In this document: piece by piece, positions 1 to 7,297 of the stretch | How positions within the stretch are numbered: position 1 is the stretch's first letter | Layout: each line of letters begins with the position of its first letter | Source of the DNA: Flavobacterium sp. Sd200 | Lineage (GTDB): Bacteria; Bacteroidota; Bacteroidia; Flavobacteriales; Flavobacteriaceae | Length of the DNA: 64,000 nucleotides | Direction: 5' to 3' | Assembly: GCF_009826935.1 (NCBI RefSeq) | Contig: NZ_WUMN01000001.1 | Coordinates: forward strand, 434,001-498,000 | Notes under the pieces: model-generated | What the model was told of the DNA's origin: nothing | The model's database searches: none | The model's input: only the letters and a program-made list of their open reading frames with translations | Program-made: the position numbers and the translations under genes

Positions 1-606
1 AAACCTAAGTGGTTAATTGGTTACAGCGATATTACCTTGCTGCACAGCCATATTCACAATTTTGGCATTCAATCGCTGCACGCAGTTATGCTACAGGGTT
101 ATGCAAAAAGTACCCCTGACTCTATAGGAGGTATCAGTAAAGCTATTTTTGGAGAAAGTCTTTCTTATGACTTCAAAGCACACGAACATAACAGGTCTGC
201 AAATCAGTCAGTCAGTGGCACTCTTGTGGGGGGCAACCTTTCTATGCTGTATGCAACTATAGGTTCAGGATCAGAAATAGATACTGATGGTAAAATACTT
301 TTTATAGAAGACATAGATGAATATCTATACCATTACGACCGTATGCTTATATCATTAAAACGTGCTGGCAAGCTGACTAACCTCAAAGCTTTGGTTGTAG
401 GCGCACTTATTGATATTAAAGAATCTACCATACCTTTTGGGCGCGATGCTTATCAAATAACCCTTGAGCAAACGGCTCAGTTTGGCTATCCTGTTTACTT
501 TGGTTTCCCTGCGGGGCACACTCCCGATAACCGTGCTTTAATAATGGGTAGCTACGTTTCTGTAAGTCAAACGGGCAGCACTGTAACGTTAGCCTTTAAA
601 GACTGA
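1..606 (+). CDS. LD-carboxypeptidase, S66 family (5' truncated)
   Basis: The reading frame is open from base 1, so the N-terminal third is missing. The protein belongs to the serine LD-carboxypeptidase/MccF family, which trims the tetrapeptide of recycled murein or cleaves related amide bonds. Visible residues fit the Ser-Glu-His triad of that family: Ser in GYSDIT (residue 9 of the fragment, the nucleophile elbow), Glu in the IEDIDEY segment (about 103) and His in GHTPDNRAL (173). The C-terminal domain looks complete and ends at TGA. The next gene follows after 65 bases behind its own -7 box. Family assignment is firm. Whether this copy acts on cytoplasmic murein peptides or another substrate cannot be told. 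Confidence 0.88.
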   Translation, partial: KPKWLIGYSDITLLHSHIHNFGIQSLHAVMLQGYAKSTPDSIGGISKAIFGESLSYDFKAHEHNRSANQSVSGTLVGGNLSMLYATIGSGSEIDTDGKILFIEDIDEYLYHYDRMLISLKRAGKLTNLKALVVGALIDIKESTIPFGRDAYQITLEQTAQFGYPVYFGFPAGHTPDNRALIMGSYVSVSQTGSTVTLAFKD

Positions 607-641
607 TGGTCGCCACCAAACCATCACTTAACTGAAATTAT

Positions 642-649
642 TATATTTG
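642..649 (+). promoter_or_regulatory. Putative -7 box for the carboxylesterase gene
   Basis: TATATTTG matches the Bacteroidetes -7 consensus TAnnTTTG and lies 22 bases before the ATG at 672. No clear TTG -33 element is present at the usual distance, so this rests on the -7 match and position only. Confidence 0.4.
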
Positions 650-671
650 TTTAAAACCCAATACAATTACA

Positions 672-2330
672 ATGACAAAAAAATATTTGCTGCTTGCTGT
701 ACTGTTTCAGTTTACAATGGCATTAACGGCACAAAAAGCCCCTCAGGCAAAAGTAGCACAGGGCACTCTGGAAGGCAAAACACTTCCATCAGGAGTGCAA
801 TCTTACTTAGGGATACCTTATGCACAACCTCCGGTTAACGAATTGCGCTGGGTAGCCCCACAACCACCTAAAGGCTGGAAAGGCGTGCGCAAAGCAACTG
901 TTTTTGGTAACTATCCTATGCAAAAAAATGTTTTTGGCGATATGATCTTCAGGGCTCCAAAAATGAGCGAAGACTGTTTGTATCTAAACGTATGGACGCC
1001 AGCTAAAAAGCCAACCGAAAAGCTACCTGTGCTGGTTTATTTTTACGGTGGCGGTTTTGTTGCCGGAGATGGTTCTGAGAACAGGTATGATGGTGAGAGC
1101 CTTGCTACCAGAGGGATCGTTACTGTAACACTCAATTACAGGCTTGGCATTTTTGGCTTCTTCTCTCATCCTGAGCTCACAAAAGAATCGCCTAATCAGT
1201 CATCGGGCAATTATGGACTTTTAGATCAAAATGCTGCTTTGCTGTGGGTAAAGAAAAATATTGCAGCCTTTGGAGGCGACCCTGACAGGATTACTATTGC
1301 AGGAGAAAGCGCCGGGTCAATATCGGTATCAGCTCACATGGTTTCACCGTTATCTAAAAACCTGATTGCAGGTGCGATAGGCCAGAGTGGAGCCATGATT
1401 AATCCTACATACGAGGCAATACTACTATCTGACGGCGAAGCTGTTGGTGACCGTGTATTTGCAAAAAGTGGAATTACTTCCATTGCTGAGATGCGTAAGG
1501 TTACTGCCGAAAAACTGCTCGAAATAGGCTCTGATCCATTTATTGACTTTAAGCCGAGAGCCGTGGTAGACGGTTATTTTTTACCCAACCTGCCATCGGC
1601 AATTTTTGCAGTGGGGGAGCAGGCTAAAGTGCCGCTGCTTGTAGGGTGGACATCTGCCGAAATGCCTTATACAGCTTTTATGCAGGGACAGTTTCCATCA
1701 CCCGAAAATTATAAAAAGGTGGTTAAAGAAAGATTTGGAGATAAATCGGATGAATTGCTTTCGTTGTATCCGGGTAATACGGTAGGAGAGGTAGTAGCAT
1801 CGGCAACCGCACTTGCCAGCGATACTTTTATTGTGTACAGTACCTGGAAATGGGCCGATGACCATCGTAAATATGCGCCTGTGTTTGCCTATAATTTTTC
1901 TAAGCCAAGGCCGCCTATGAAACCGGAATGGAAAGACAGTAAAGTAGGGCTTGCAGGAGGCATAACCAAAGATGCCAATAAGAAGGATGGTGAGAAAAAA
2001 GATGCGAAAAAAGAGGACAAAAAAATGCCCGATGCATTGGTAGGTGCTGCCCATGCATCAGATATTGAATATGTTTTAGGTAACCTCATGACAAATCCTG
2101 TCTATGCATGGACACCTGAAGATATAAAAGTATCGGAAAATGCACAGACCTATTTTTCAAACTTTATAAAAACAGGCAATCCAAACGAAAAAGGCCTACC
2201 TGATTGGCCTGTAAGCATACCCGGTAATGATTTATTGCTTATGGATATAAATACTGAGCTTAAGTTGTTAAAAAACCATTATACCAAGCGGTATATTTTT
2301 TTAGAGAACTATTACAATTCTAAAAAATAA
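672..2330 (+). CDS. Secreted type B carboxylesterase/lipase
   Basis: This is an alpha/beta hydrolase of the carboxylesterase type B (pnbA/cholinesterase) family, which hydrolyses ester bonds. Residues 1-21 form a signal peptide ending in LTAQ, so the protein is exported. The nucleophile motif GESAG places Ser213, the oxyanion-hole motif YFYGGGFVAGD lies near residue 128, and the catalytic His is in AAHASD (His461). The EDCLYLNVW signature is present near residue 100. At 552 residues it has normal length, but it carries a lysine/aspartate-rich insertion at about 432-452, just before the catalytic His, which looks like a flexible surface loop. It is monocistronic: its own -7 box lies upstream and a strong hairpin downstream. 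The substrate is unknown. Confidence 0.92.
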   Translation: MTKKYLLLAVLFQFTMALTAQKAPQAKVAQGTLEGKTLPSGVQSYLGIPYAQPPVNELRWVAPQPPKGWKGVRKATVFGNYPMQKNVFGDMIFRAPKMSEDCLYLNVWTPAKKPTEKLPVLVYFYGGGFVAGDGSENRYDGESLATRGIVTVTLNYRLGIFGFFSHPELTKESPNQSSGNYGLLDQNAALLWVKKNIAAFGGDPDRITIAGESAGSISVSAHMVSPLSKNLIAGAIGQSGAMINPTYEAILLSDGEAVGDRVFAKSGITSIAEMRKVTAEKLLEIGSDPFIDFKPRAVVDGYFLPNLPSAIFAVGEQAKVPLLVGWTSAEMPYTAFMQGQFPSPENYKKVVKERFGDKSDELLSLYPGNTVGEVVASATALASDTFIVYSTWKWADDHRKYAPVFAYNFSKPRPPMKPEWKDSKVGLAGGITKDANKKDGEKKDAKKEDKKMPDALVGAAHASDIEYVLGNLMTNPVYAWTPEDIKVSENAQTYFSNFIKTGNPNEKGLPDWPVSIPGNDLLLMDINTELKLLKNHYTKRYIFLENYYNSKK

Positions 2331-2366
2331 CAAGTAGGGCTGCTGAGAGGCAGCCCTACTTGTTTT
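2331..2366 (+). terminator. Intrinsic terminator of the carboxylesterase gene
   Basis: There is a perfect 13-bp inverted repeat (2331-2343 with 2350-2362) with a 6-base loop, starting one base after the stop codon and followed by TTTT. Confidence 0.9.
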
Positions 2367-2368
2367 AT

Positions 2369-2588
2369 TGCTATTTACTAAAACGGTTTAGTAGTTTTAA
2401 TTCAAATGCTGCTTTTAGTTTAAATAAAAACAAATTATAAGCAGTTAAATATTCATTTAAGCAAATAAGGTATGCTTTATTTTATATTTATTTTAATTCG
2501 GTAAAACCGTGGGGTATTATGTCTGCTTTAAACAAAAAACTTCGCTAAATTTGCAATACAAAAATCAATATTACAAAAAACACATATT
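2369..2588. other. AT-rich intergenic region upstream of lpdA
   Basis: I see no gene in this 220-base stretch. It contains a weak 7-bp stem near 2376-2393 and, at its right end, the -7 box listed separately. Confidence 0.5.
2546..2553 (+). promoter_or_regulatory. Putative -7 box for lpdA
   Basis: TAAATTTG matches TAnnTTTG and sits 35 bases before the lpdA ATG. A good -33 TTG is not evident. Confidence 0.5.
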
Positions 2589-3995
2589 ATGAGTTCATTT
2601 GACGTTGTCGTTATAGGTTCTGGCCCTGGTGGATATGTGGCTGCTATCCGCGCTGCACAGTTGGGTTTTAACACTGCTATTATAGAAAAATATCCAACCC
2701 TTGGCGGTACGTGCCTTAACGTAGGCTGTATTCCCAGCAAAGCGCTGTTAGACTCGTCTCACCATTACCACGATGCAACGTCTCACTTTAAAGACCACGG
2801 AATTGATATTGCCGGAGAGATTAAAGTAAACTTTGAGCAAATGATTGCCCGCAAACAGGGCGTTGTAGACCAAAATGTGAGCGGTATTAAGTACCTTATG
2901 GACAAAAACAAAATTACTGTTTTTGAAGGCGTTGGATCTTTTGAAGATGCTACCCATATTAAGGTTACCAAAAACGATGGTGCCGAAGAGACCATAGAAG
3001 CTAAATATAGTATTATTGCTACTGGTTCTAAACCATCTTCACTTCCATTCATTAAAATAGACAAAGAAAAAATAATCACGTCTACTGAAGCTTTAAAACT
3101 TACCGAAGTGCCTAAGCACCTTATCGTTATTGGTGGTGGTGTAATTGGCCTTGAACTTGGCCAGGTTTACCTTCGTCTTGGCGCACAGGTAAGCGTTGTA
3201 GAATACTTAGACCGCATTATTCCGGGTATGGATGGCGGATTGAGTAAAGAACTTACAAAAGTGCTTAAAAAACAGGGCATGAAGTTCTATACATCGCACA
3301 AAGTAAAATCGGTAGAGCGCAACGGTGCCGATGTACAGGTACAGGCAGAGAACGCAAAAGGCGAAACTATTACGCTTGATGGCGATTATGCATTAGTGTC
3401 AGTAGGGCGTCGTCCATTCACAGACGGTCTTAATGCCGAAAAAGCAGGTGTTAAAATTACCGAAAGAGGCCAGATAGAGGTAAACGACCATTTACAAACA
3501 AGCGTTTCTAACATTTATGCCATTGGCGACGTTGTAAAAGGTGCCATGCTTGCTCACAAAGCTGAAGAAGAAGGTGTATTTGTTGCCGAGACTATTGCCG
3601 GACAAAAACCACACATTGATTATAACCTTATTCCGGGTGTAGTTTATACATGGCCTGAAGTAGCTGCTGTGGGCAAAACCGAAGAGCAACTAAAAGAAGC
3701 CGGCATTGCTTACAAATCGGGTAGTTTCCCATTCAAGGCATTAGGGCGTAGCCGCGCCAGTATGGATACTGACGGTTTTGTGAAAATTCTTGCAGATGCG
3801 ACTACCGATGAGGTTTTGGGTATACACATGATTGGTGCACGTACTGCCGACCTTATTGCTGAGGCTGTAATTGCTATGGAATTTAAAGCTTCTGCCGAAG
3901 ATATTGCAAGGTCGTCTCATGCACATCCAACATATGCCGAGGCTGTAAAAGAAGCTGCACTTGCTGCTACAGAGAACAGGGCTATACATATATAA
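2589..3995 (+). CDS. lpdA: Dihydrolipoyl dehydrogenase (E3)
   Basis: This is the flavoprotein that reoxidises dihydrolipoamide in the 2-oxoacid dehydrogenase complexes and the glycine cleavage system, passing electrons to NAD+. The N-terminal FAD motif GSGPGG is at residues 10-15. The redox-active disulfide is Cys42/Cys47 in GGTCLNVGCIPSK. A second nucleotide-binding motif, GGGVIGLE, lies near 182, and the C-terminal HAHPTYAE motif supplies the catalytic His446-Glu451 pair. At 468 residues it has full family length. It is transcribed alone, so it is not in an operon with E1 or E2 genes here, and it probably serves several complexes. Confidence 0.97.
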   Translation: MSSFDVVVIGSGPGGYVAAIRAAQLGFNTAIIEKYPTLGGTCLNVGCIPSKALLDSSHHYHDATSHFKDHGIDIAGEIKVNFEQMIARKQGVVDQNVSGIKYLMDKNKITVFEGVGSFEDATHIKVTKNDGAEETIEAKYSIIATGSKPSSLPFIKIDKEKIITSTEALKLTEVPKHLIVIGGGVIGLELGQVYLRLGAQVSVVEYLDRIIPGMDGGLSKELTKVLKKQGMKFYTSHKVKSVERNGADVQVQAENAKGETITLDGDYALVSVGRRPFTDGLNAEKAGVKITERGQIEVNDHLQTSVSNIYAIGDVVKGAMLAHKAEEEGVFVAETIAGQKPHIDYNLIPGVVYTWPEVAAVGKTEEQLKEAGIAYKSGSFPFKALGRSRASMDTDGFVKILADATTDEVLGIHMIGARTADLIAEAVIAMEFKASAEDIARSSHAHPTYAEAVKEAALAATENRAIHI

Positions 3996-4017
3996 TATTG
4001 TTTGCATACAATATAAA

Positions 4018-4049
4018 ATCCCGATAAGGTTAGCCTTATCGGGATTTTT
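4018..4049. terminator. Bidirectional terminator between lpdA and the DUF4268 gene
   Basis: A perfect 12-bp stem (4018-4029 with 4034-4045) with loop TTAG is followed by a T run on the plus strand and preceded by an A run. It can therefore end transcription from both converging genes. Confidence 0.92.
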
Positions 4050-4060
4050 AGTTTATTGCC

Positions 4061-4504
4061 TTATGTATTGATCTCAAGATCTTTTATATAATCTTCATAT
4101 TCATAAAAAAAGCGTTCTAACAGGTCCATGTGGATGTTAAAGAACCTGAATATAGCTGCCCAGCTTGCCTGATTAAAAATACTTATACCATTTAGTTCAA
4201 CCCATATTCGGCTCACGGCTTTTCCGGTGTCCAGGTAAAAATCTTTTTCAAAAACTGCTTCCGGCAAAAAGTCTTCCAGCAAAATAGCCTTTAGCGATTC
4301 TATTTTTTCATAATAAATAGTGCGCAGGTGGTCTTCTTTAGGTGCAATTTCCAACATTACCTGTGCCTTTTTATTATCGGCATAAAATTTTAACGATACA
4401 TCTTTAATCTTGGTGTCATACAACAGCCATTTACGTGGATAGGCCTCTGCAAAGGCAACCCAAAATTCGTGCTTTATTTTTTGAGCTTCGGCTTTACTAA
4501 ACAT
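4061..4504 (-). CDS. DUF4268 domain protein
   Basis: This 147-residue soluble protein has no signal peptide and consists nearly entirely of one DUF4268-like domain. Recognisable features are the N-terminal EFWVAFAEAYPRKWLLYDTKIK block and the C-terminal FFYEYEDYIKDLE block, the ends of this small family common in Bacteroidetes. DUF4268 occurs elsewhere fused to or near nuclease-like domains, but I see no catalytic motif in this stand-alone copy, so no function is assigned. It is convergent with lpdA across a shared terminator and divergent from the Nudix gene. Confidence 0.75.
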   Translation of the reverse strand: MFSKAEAQKIKHEFWVAFAEAYPRKWLLYDTKIKDVSLKFYADNKKAQVMLEIAPKEDHLRTIYYEKIESLKAILLEDFLPEAVFEKDFYLDTGKAVSRIWVELNGISIFNQASWAAIFRFFNIHMDLLERFFYEYEDYIKDLEINT

Positions 4505-4566
4505 CTTTTTGCTTTTATAGTGTTTTAATATAAAGTATCTTTAGGGATTATATTACATTTTACAGC

Positions 4567-5208
4567 ATGCTGTTCGATACATTTACAAAATATCTGCCAA
4601 AGATAACAACTCAGCCGTTACCTGCACTTGATGCACACATTAAAATGGCTCCACAGGAAAGGATACCCTCATTAGACCCTCATTTCAGGGAAGGAGCCAA
4701 CCCACGGTGCTCGGCGGTAATGATGCTTTGCTATCCTAAAAATGGTGAGGCTACATTGGTGCTTATAAAACGCAATACGTATCCCGGCATACACTCGGCA
4801 CAAATATCGTTTCCCGGAGGAAAGGCTGAGCCCGAAGATATCGACTTGTCTCATACTGCATTACGCGAAACCTGGGAGGAGGTGGGTATTGCCCAAACTG
4901 AGATTGATATTGTAAAGCAGTTTACCGAAATATACATACCGCCAAGTAATTTTTTAGTTACCCCATTTTTAGGCATAACCACTGAAGAGCCTGTATTTAC
5001 CATAAACCCTATGGAGGTAGATGGTCTGATTGAGCTACCTTTAAAGGATTTGCTCGATGACTCCATAATAGTAAATGTAGACATGAAAACATCATATCTT
5101 CCCAATGTGGTGGTGCCAGCTTTTAATGTGGGAGGGCATATAGTATGGGGAGCCACCGCAATGATTTTAAGCGAACTTAAAGAAACCATAAAAATAGCGT
5201 TAAAATAG
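4567..5208 (+). CDS. Nudix hydrolase, CoA pyrophosphatase type
   Basis: This 213-residue Nudix protein is of the CoA-diphosphatase (NudL/UPF0035) type, which cleaves CoA or acyl-CoA to 4'-phosphopantetheine derivatives and 3',5'-ADP. The CoA-specific motif before the Nudix box is readable as LVLIKRNTYPGIHSAQISF, followed by the Nudix box at about 84-108, which includes Arg100-Glu101 and Glu104-Glu105 for metal binding. The ATG sits closely downstream of a divergent gene, and the next gene starts 43 bases after the stop. Substrate preference is inferred from the extra motif only. Confidence 0.87.
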   Translation: MLFDTFTKYLPKITTQPLPALDAHIKMAPQERIPSLDPHFREGANPRCSAVMMLCYPKNGEATLVLIKRNTYPGIHSAQISFPGGKAEPEDIDLSHTALRETWEEVGIAQTEIDIVKQFTEIYIPPSNFLVTPFLGITTEEPVFTINPMEVDGLIELPLKDLLDDSIIVNVDMKTSYLPNVVVPAFNVGGHIVWGATAMILSELKETIKIALK

Positions 5209-5219
5209 CAGGGTTTTTG

Positions 5220-5227
5220 TAATTTTG
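5220..5227 (+). promoter_or_regulatory. Putative -7 box before the acyltransferase gene
   Basis: TAATTTTG (TAnnTTTG) lies in the 43-base gap, 25 bases before the ATG at 5252. It suggests the acyltransferase can be transcribed separately from the Nudix gene. No clear -33 element is seen. Confidence 0.4.
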
Positions 5228-5251
5228 TGTCACTTATACACTTAAATTATA

Positions 5252-6055
5252 ATGGGTTTATTTAAACGAAATCCTTTCGGGCATATACTTTTTTTAAAAC
5301 GTTGGCTAATATTCTTTTTTGGAGCTTTAACTCATCGTCGGTACCGTGGTTTCAACCAGCTTAAAATAGACGGTTCTGAGATTATAAGAGATTTGCCACC
5401 AACCAATGTTTTATTTATTTCTAACCACCAAACCTATTTTGCCGATGTGGTGGCTATGTTTCATGTGTTTAATGCAAGCCTTAAAGGCCGCGAAGACAAT
5501 ATAAACAACGTAGGTTACCTTTGGAAACCCAAGCTTAATATTTATTATGTAGCGGCAAAAGAGACAATGAAAGCCGGATTGTTGCCCCGCATACTCTCTT
5601 ATGCCGGAGCAATAACCGTAGAACGAACCTGGAGGGCTAAAGGCGCTGATGTAAAGCGCGATGTTAACCCTAACGATACTGAAAATATTAAAATTGCCCT
5701 TAATGATGGTTGGGTAATTACGTTTCCGCAGGGTACTACCAAGCCTTTTAAACCTATTCGTAAAGGTACGGCACATATTATAAAACAGCATAAACCATTG
5801 GTTGTGCCTATTGTTATAGACGGTTTTAGACGCTCGTTCGATAAAAAAGGCCTGCGCACTAAAAAGAAGGGAATATTGCAGTCGTTTATAATTAAGGAAC
5901 CCCTTAAAATTGATTATGAAAACGACAGTGTAGAGCAAATTGTAGAGCAAATAGAATTTGCCATAGAGCAGCACCCAAGCTTTTTAAAGGTTATACCGCT
6001 TGATATTTTAGAAACGGAAGAGGAATTGAATAAACAAAGGGAATGGAGGTATTAA
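5252..6055 (+). CDS. 1-acyl-sn-glycerol-3-phosphate acyltransferase-like (PlsC family)
   Basis: This 267-residue membrane-associated acyltransferase of the LPLAT/PlsC superfamily probably acts in phospholipid synthesis at the inner membrane. A hydrophobic N-terminal helix (about 12-25) precedes the catalytic region. The first motif reads SNHQTYFAD with His59. The Asp is one residue further away than in the canonical H-x4-D spacing, and the second motif reads FPQGTTK where FPEGTR is usual. Both deviations suggest a divergent subfamily and not a broken gene, because the rest of the domain is intact. The acyl acceptor is not certain. Confidence 0.82.
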   Translation: MGLFKRNPFGHILFLKRWLIFFFGALTHRRYRGFNQLKIDGSEIIRDLPPTNVLFISNHQTYFADVVAMFHVFNASLKGREDNINNVGYLWKPKLNIYYVAAKETMKAGLLPRILSYAGAITVERTWRAKGADVKRDVNPNDTENIKIALNDGWVITFPQGTTKPFKPIRKGTAHIIKQHKPLVVPIVIDGFRRSFDKKGLRTKKKGILQSFIIKEPLKIDYENDSVEQIVEQIEFAIEQHPSFLKVIPLDILETEEELNKQREWRY

Positions 6056-6107
6056 CTTAGTGTTGTTTTGCTGTAATTAAAGTAAATAATTGTTTATAAA
6101 GATTATC

Positions 6108-7295
6108 ATGAAAACAAAATTTCTTTTAAGTGCAGGGCTGTTATTCTCTGCCATGAGTTATGGGCAAACGGTTTTAGGTACAGGAGCTGGTACAGGTGGG
6201 GGAATAAATGGTGTTCACATAGGCCGTAATGCGGGAAGTGGAGATACCGGGACTCATAATACTATTGTGGGAAGCGATGCAGGTACTACCACAACAACAA
6301 ATAATAATACTTTTTTAGGGTTTGGTGCCGGGCAATATGCTACTGGCAGTACTAACCTTTTTTTAGGATATCAGGCTGGCCAGGGGGCACAAGGCACGCC
6401 GGTAAATGGTTCCAATAATATTTTTTTAGGATTTGACTCTGGTAGATTTAGTAACCTTACAAACACTACAGGTGAAACGGCTGTTAATAATATTTTTATA
6501 GGGAACGAATCGGGTAAAAATGCTAATGGACTTAGCAATACTTTTTTAGGTGTTGGATCGGGTGCAAATTCAACAGGAAATTACAACACTTTTATTGGAG
6601 CATCCGGGCAATCCAATGTGGGGAATTATAATGTATTCATGGGACGTTTTGCAGGAAACAATGCAGCAGGAGATTATAATGTTTGTGTAGGGCCTAATGC
6701 AGGTGGGGGAGATGTAAATACCCATTTGGGTTTCAGGAATGTGCTTTTAGGATATCGGGCTGGTATGTTAGAAACGGGTAGTGATAAACTGCATATAGCC
6801 AATTCAGCTACAAGTACACTTATTTATGGGGAATTCAAATCGTCCACTCCAGCCCAATTAAAATTCAATGCTCAAAAAGTGGGTATTGGATATGATAGTA
6901 ATGGGGTTTTCGGGAATTTTCCGGCAATAACTTTTTCTGATGCGGCTTCCTACAGGCTGTTTGTTAGGGGAGGTATCTTAGCCTATCAAATGAGGGTACG
7001 TATTGAAACAGGCTGGGCAGACTATGTTTTTGCAAAAGATTATAAACTGATGTCTCTAAAAGACACGGAAAAATATATTGCCAATAATGGGCACCTGCCT
7101 AACATGCCATCGGCGGCAGAGGTTGAGGCTGATGGTGTAGAGCTGGGAAATATTGTAAAACTGCAACAGGAAAAAATTGAAGAGCTTACACTACACCTTA
7201 TAGAACAGGACAAGCAGATAGAGTTTTTAAAAGCTCAGAACAAAGAAATAGAAACCTTAAAAGCCCAAATGCAGCAACTGCTTAAAAAACAATAA
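6108..7295 (+). CDS. Secreted glycine-rich repeat protein with C-terminal coiled coil
   Basis: This is an exported protein of about 395 residues. I chose the ATG at 6108 over an in-frame TTG at 6090 because it directly starts a signal peptide (MKTKFLLSAGLLFSAMSYGQ). Residues of about 25-225 are a run of 12-25-residue units rich in Asn, Gly, Phe and Thr, of the style NTFLGFGAG or NIFLGFDSG. They resemble the left-handed beta-roll repeats of YadA-type adhesin heads and tail-fibre shafts. The end carries the MSLKDTEKYIANNGHLPNMPSA block often found in Bacteroidetes fibre-like proteins, followed by a Glu/Lys/Leu/Gln heptad coiled coil, probably for trimerisation. It lies 2 bases before the next gene, so the two are co-transcribed. 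Adhesion or surface structure is inferred. Confidence 0.75.
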   Translation: MKTKFLLSAGLLFSAMSYGQTVLGTGAGTGGGINGVHIGRNAGSGDTGTHNTIVGSDAGTTTTTNNNTFLGFGAGQYATGSTNLFLGYQAGQGAQGTPVNGSNNIFLGFDSGRFSNLTNTTGETAVNNIFIGNESGKNANGLSNTFLGVGSGANSTGNYNTFIGASGQSNVGNYNVFMGRFAGNNAAGDYNVCVGPNAGGGDVNTHLGFRNVLLGYRAGMLETGSDKLHIANSATSTLIYGEFKSSTPAQLKFNAQKVGIGYDSNGVFGNFPAITFSDAASYRLFVRGGILAYQMRVRIETGWADYVFAKDYKLMSLKDTEKYIANNGHLPNMPSAAEVEADGVELGNIVKLQQEKIEELTLHLIEQDKQIEFLKAQNKEIETLKAQMQQLLKKQ

Positions 7296-7297
7296 TC

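Noticed and set aside
1698..2089. Open frames on the minus strand inside the carboxylesterase gene
   Set aside because: They lie fully opposite a gene with a clear catalytic triad, show no domain and have biased composition expected of a shadow frame.
6090..6107. Longer N-terminus of the repeat protein from an in-frame TTG
   Set aside because: The ATG at 6108 begins a perfect signal peptide, and the extra six residues would disturb it.
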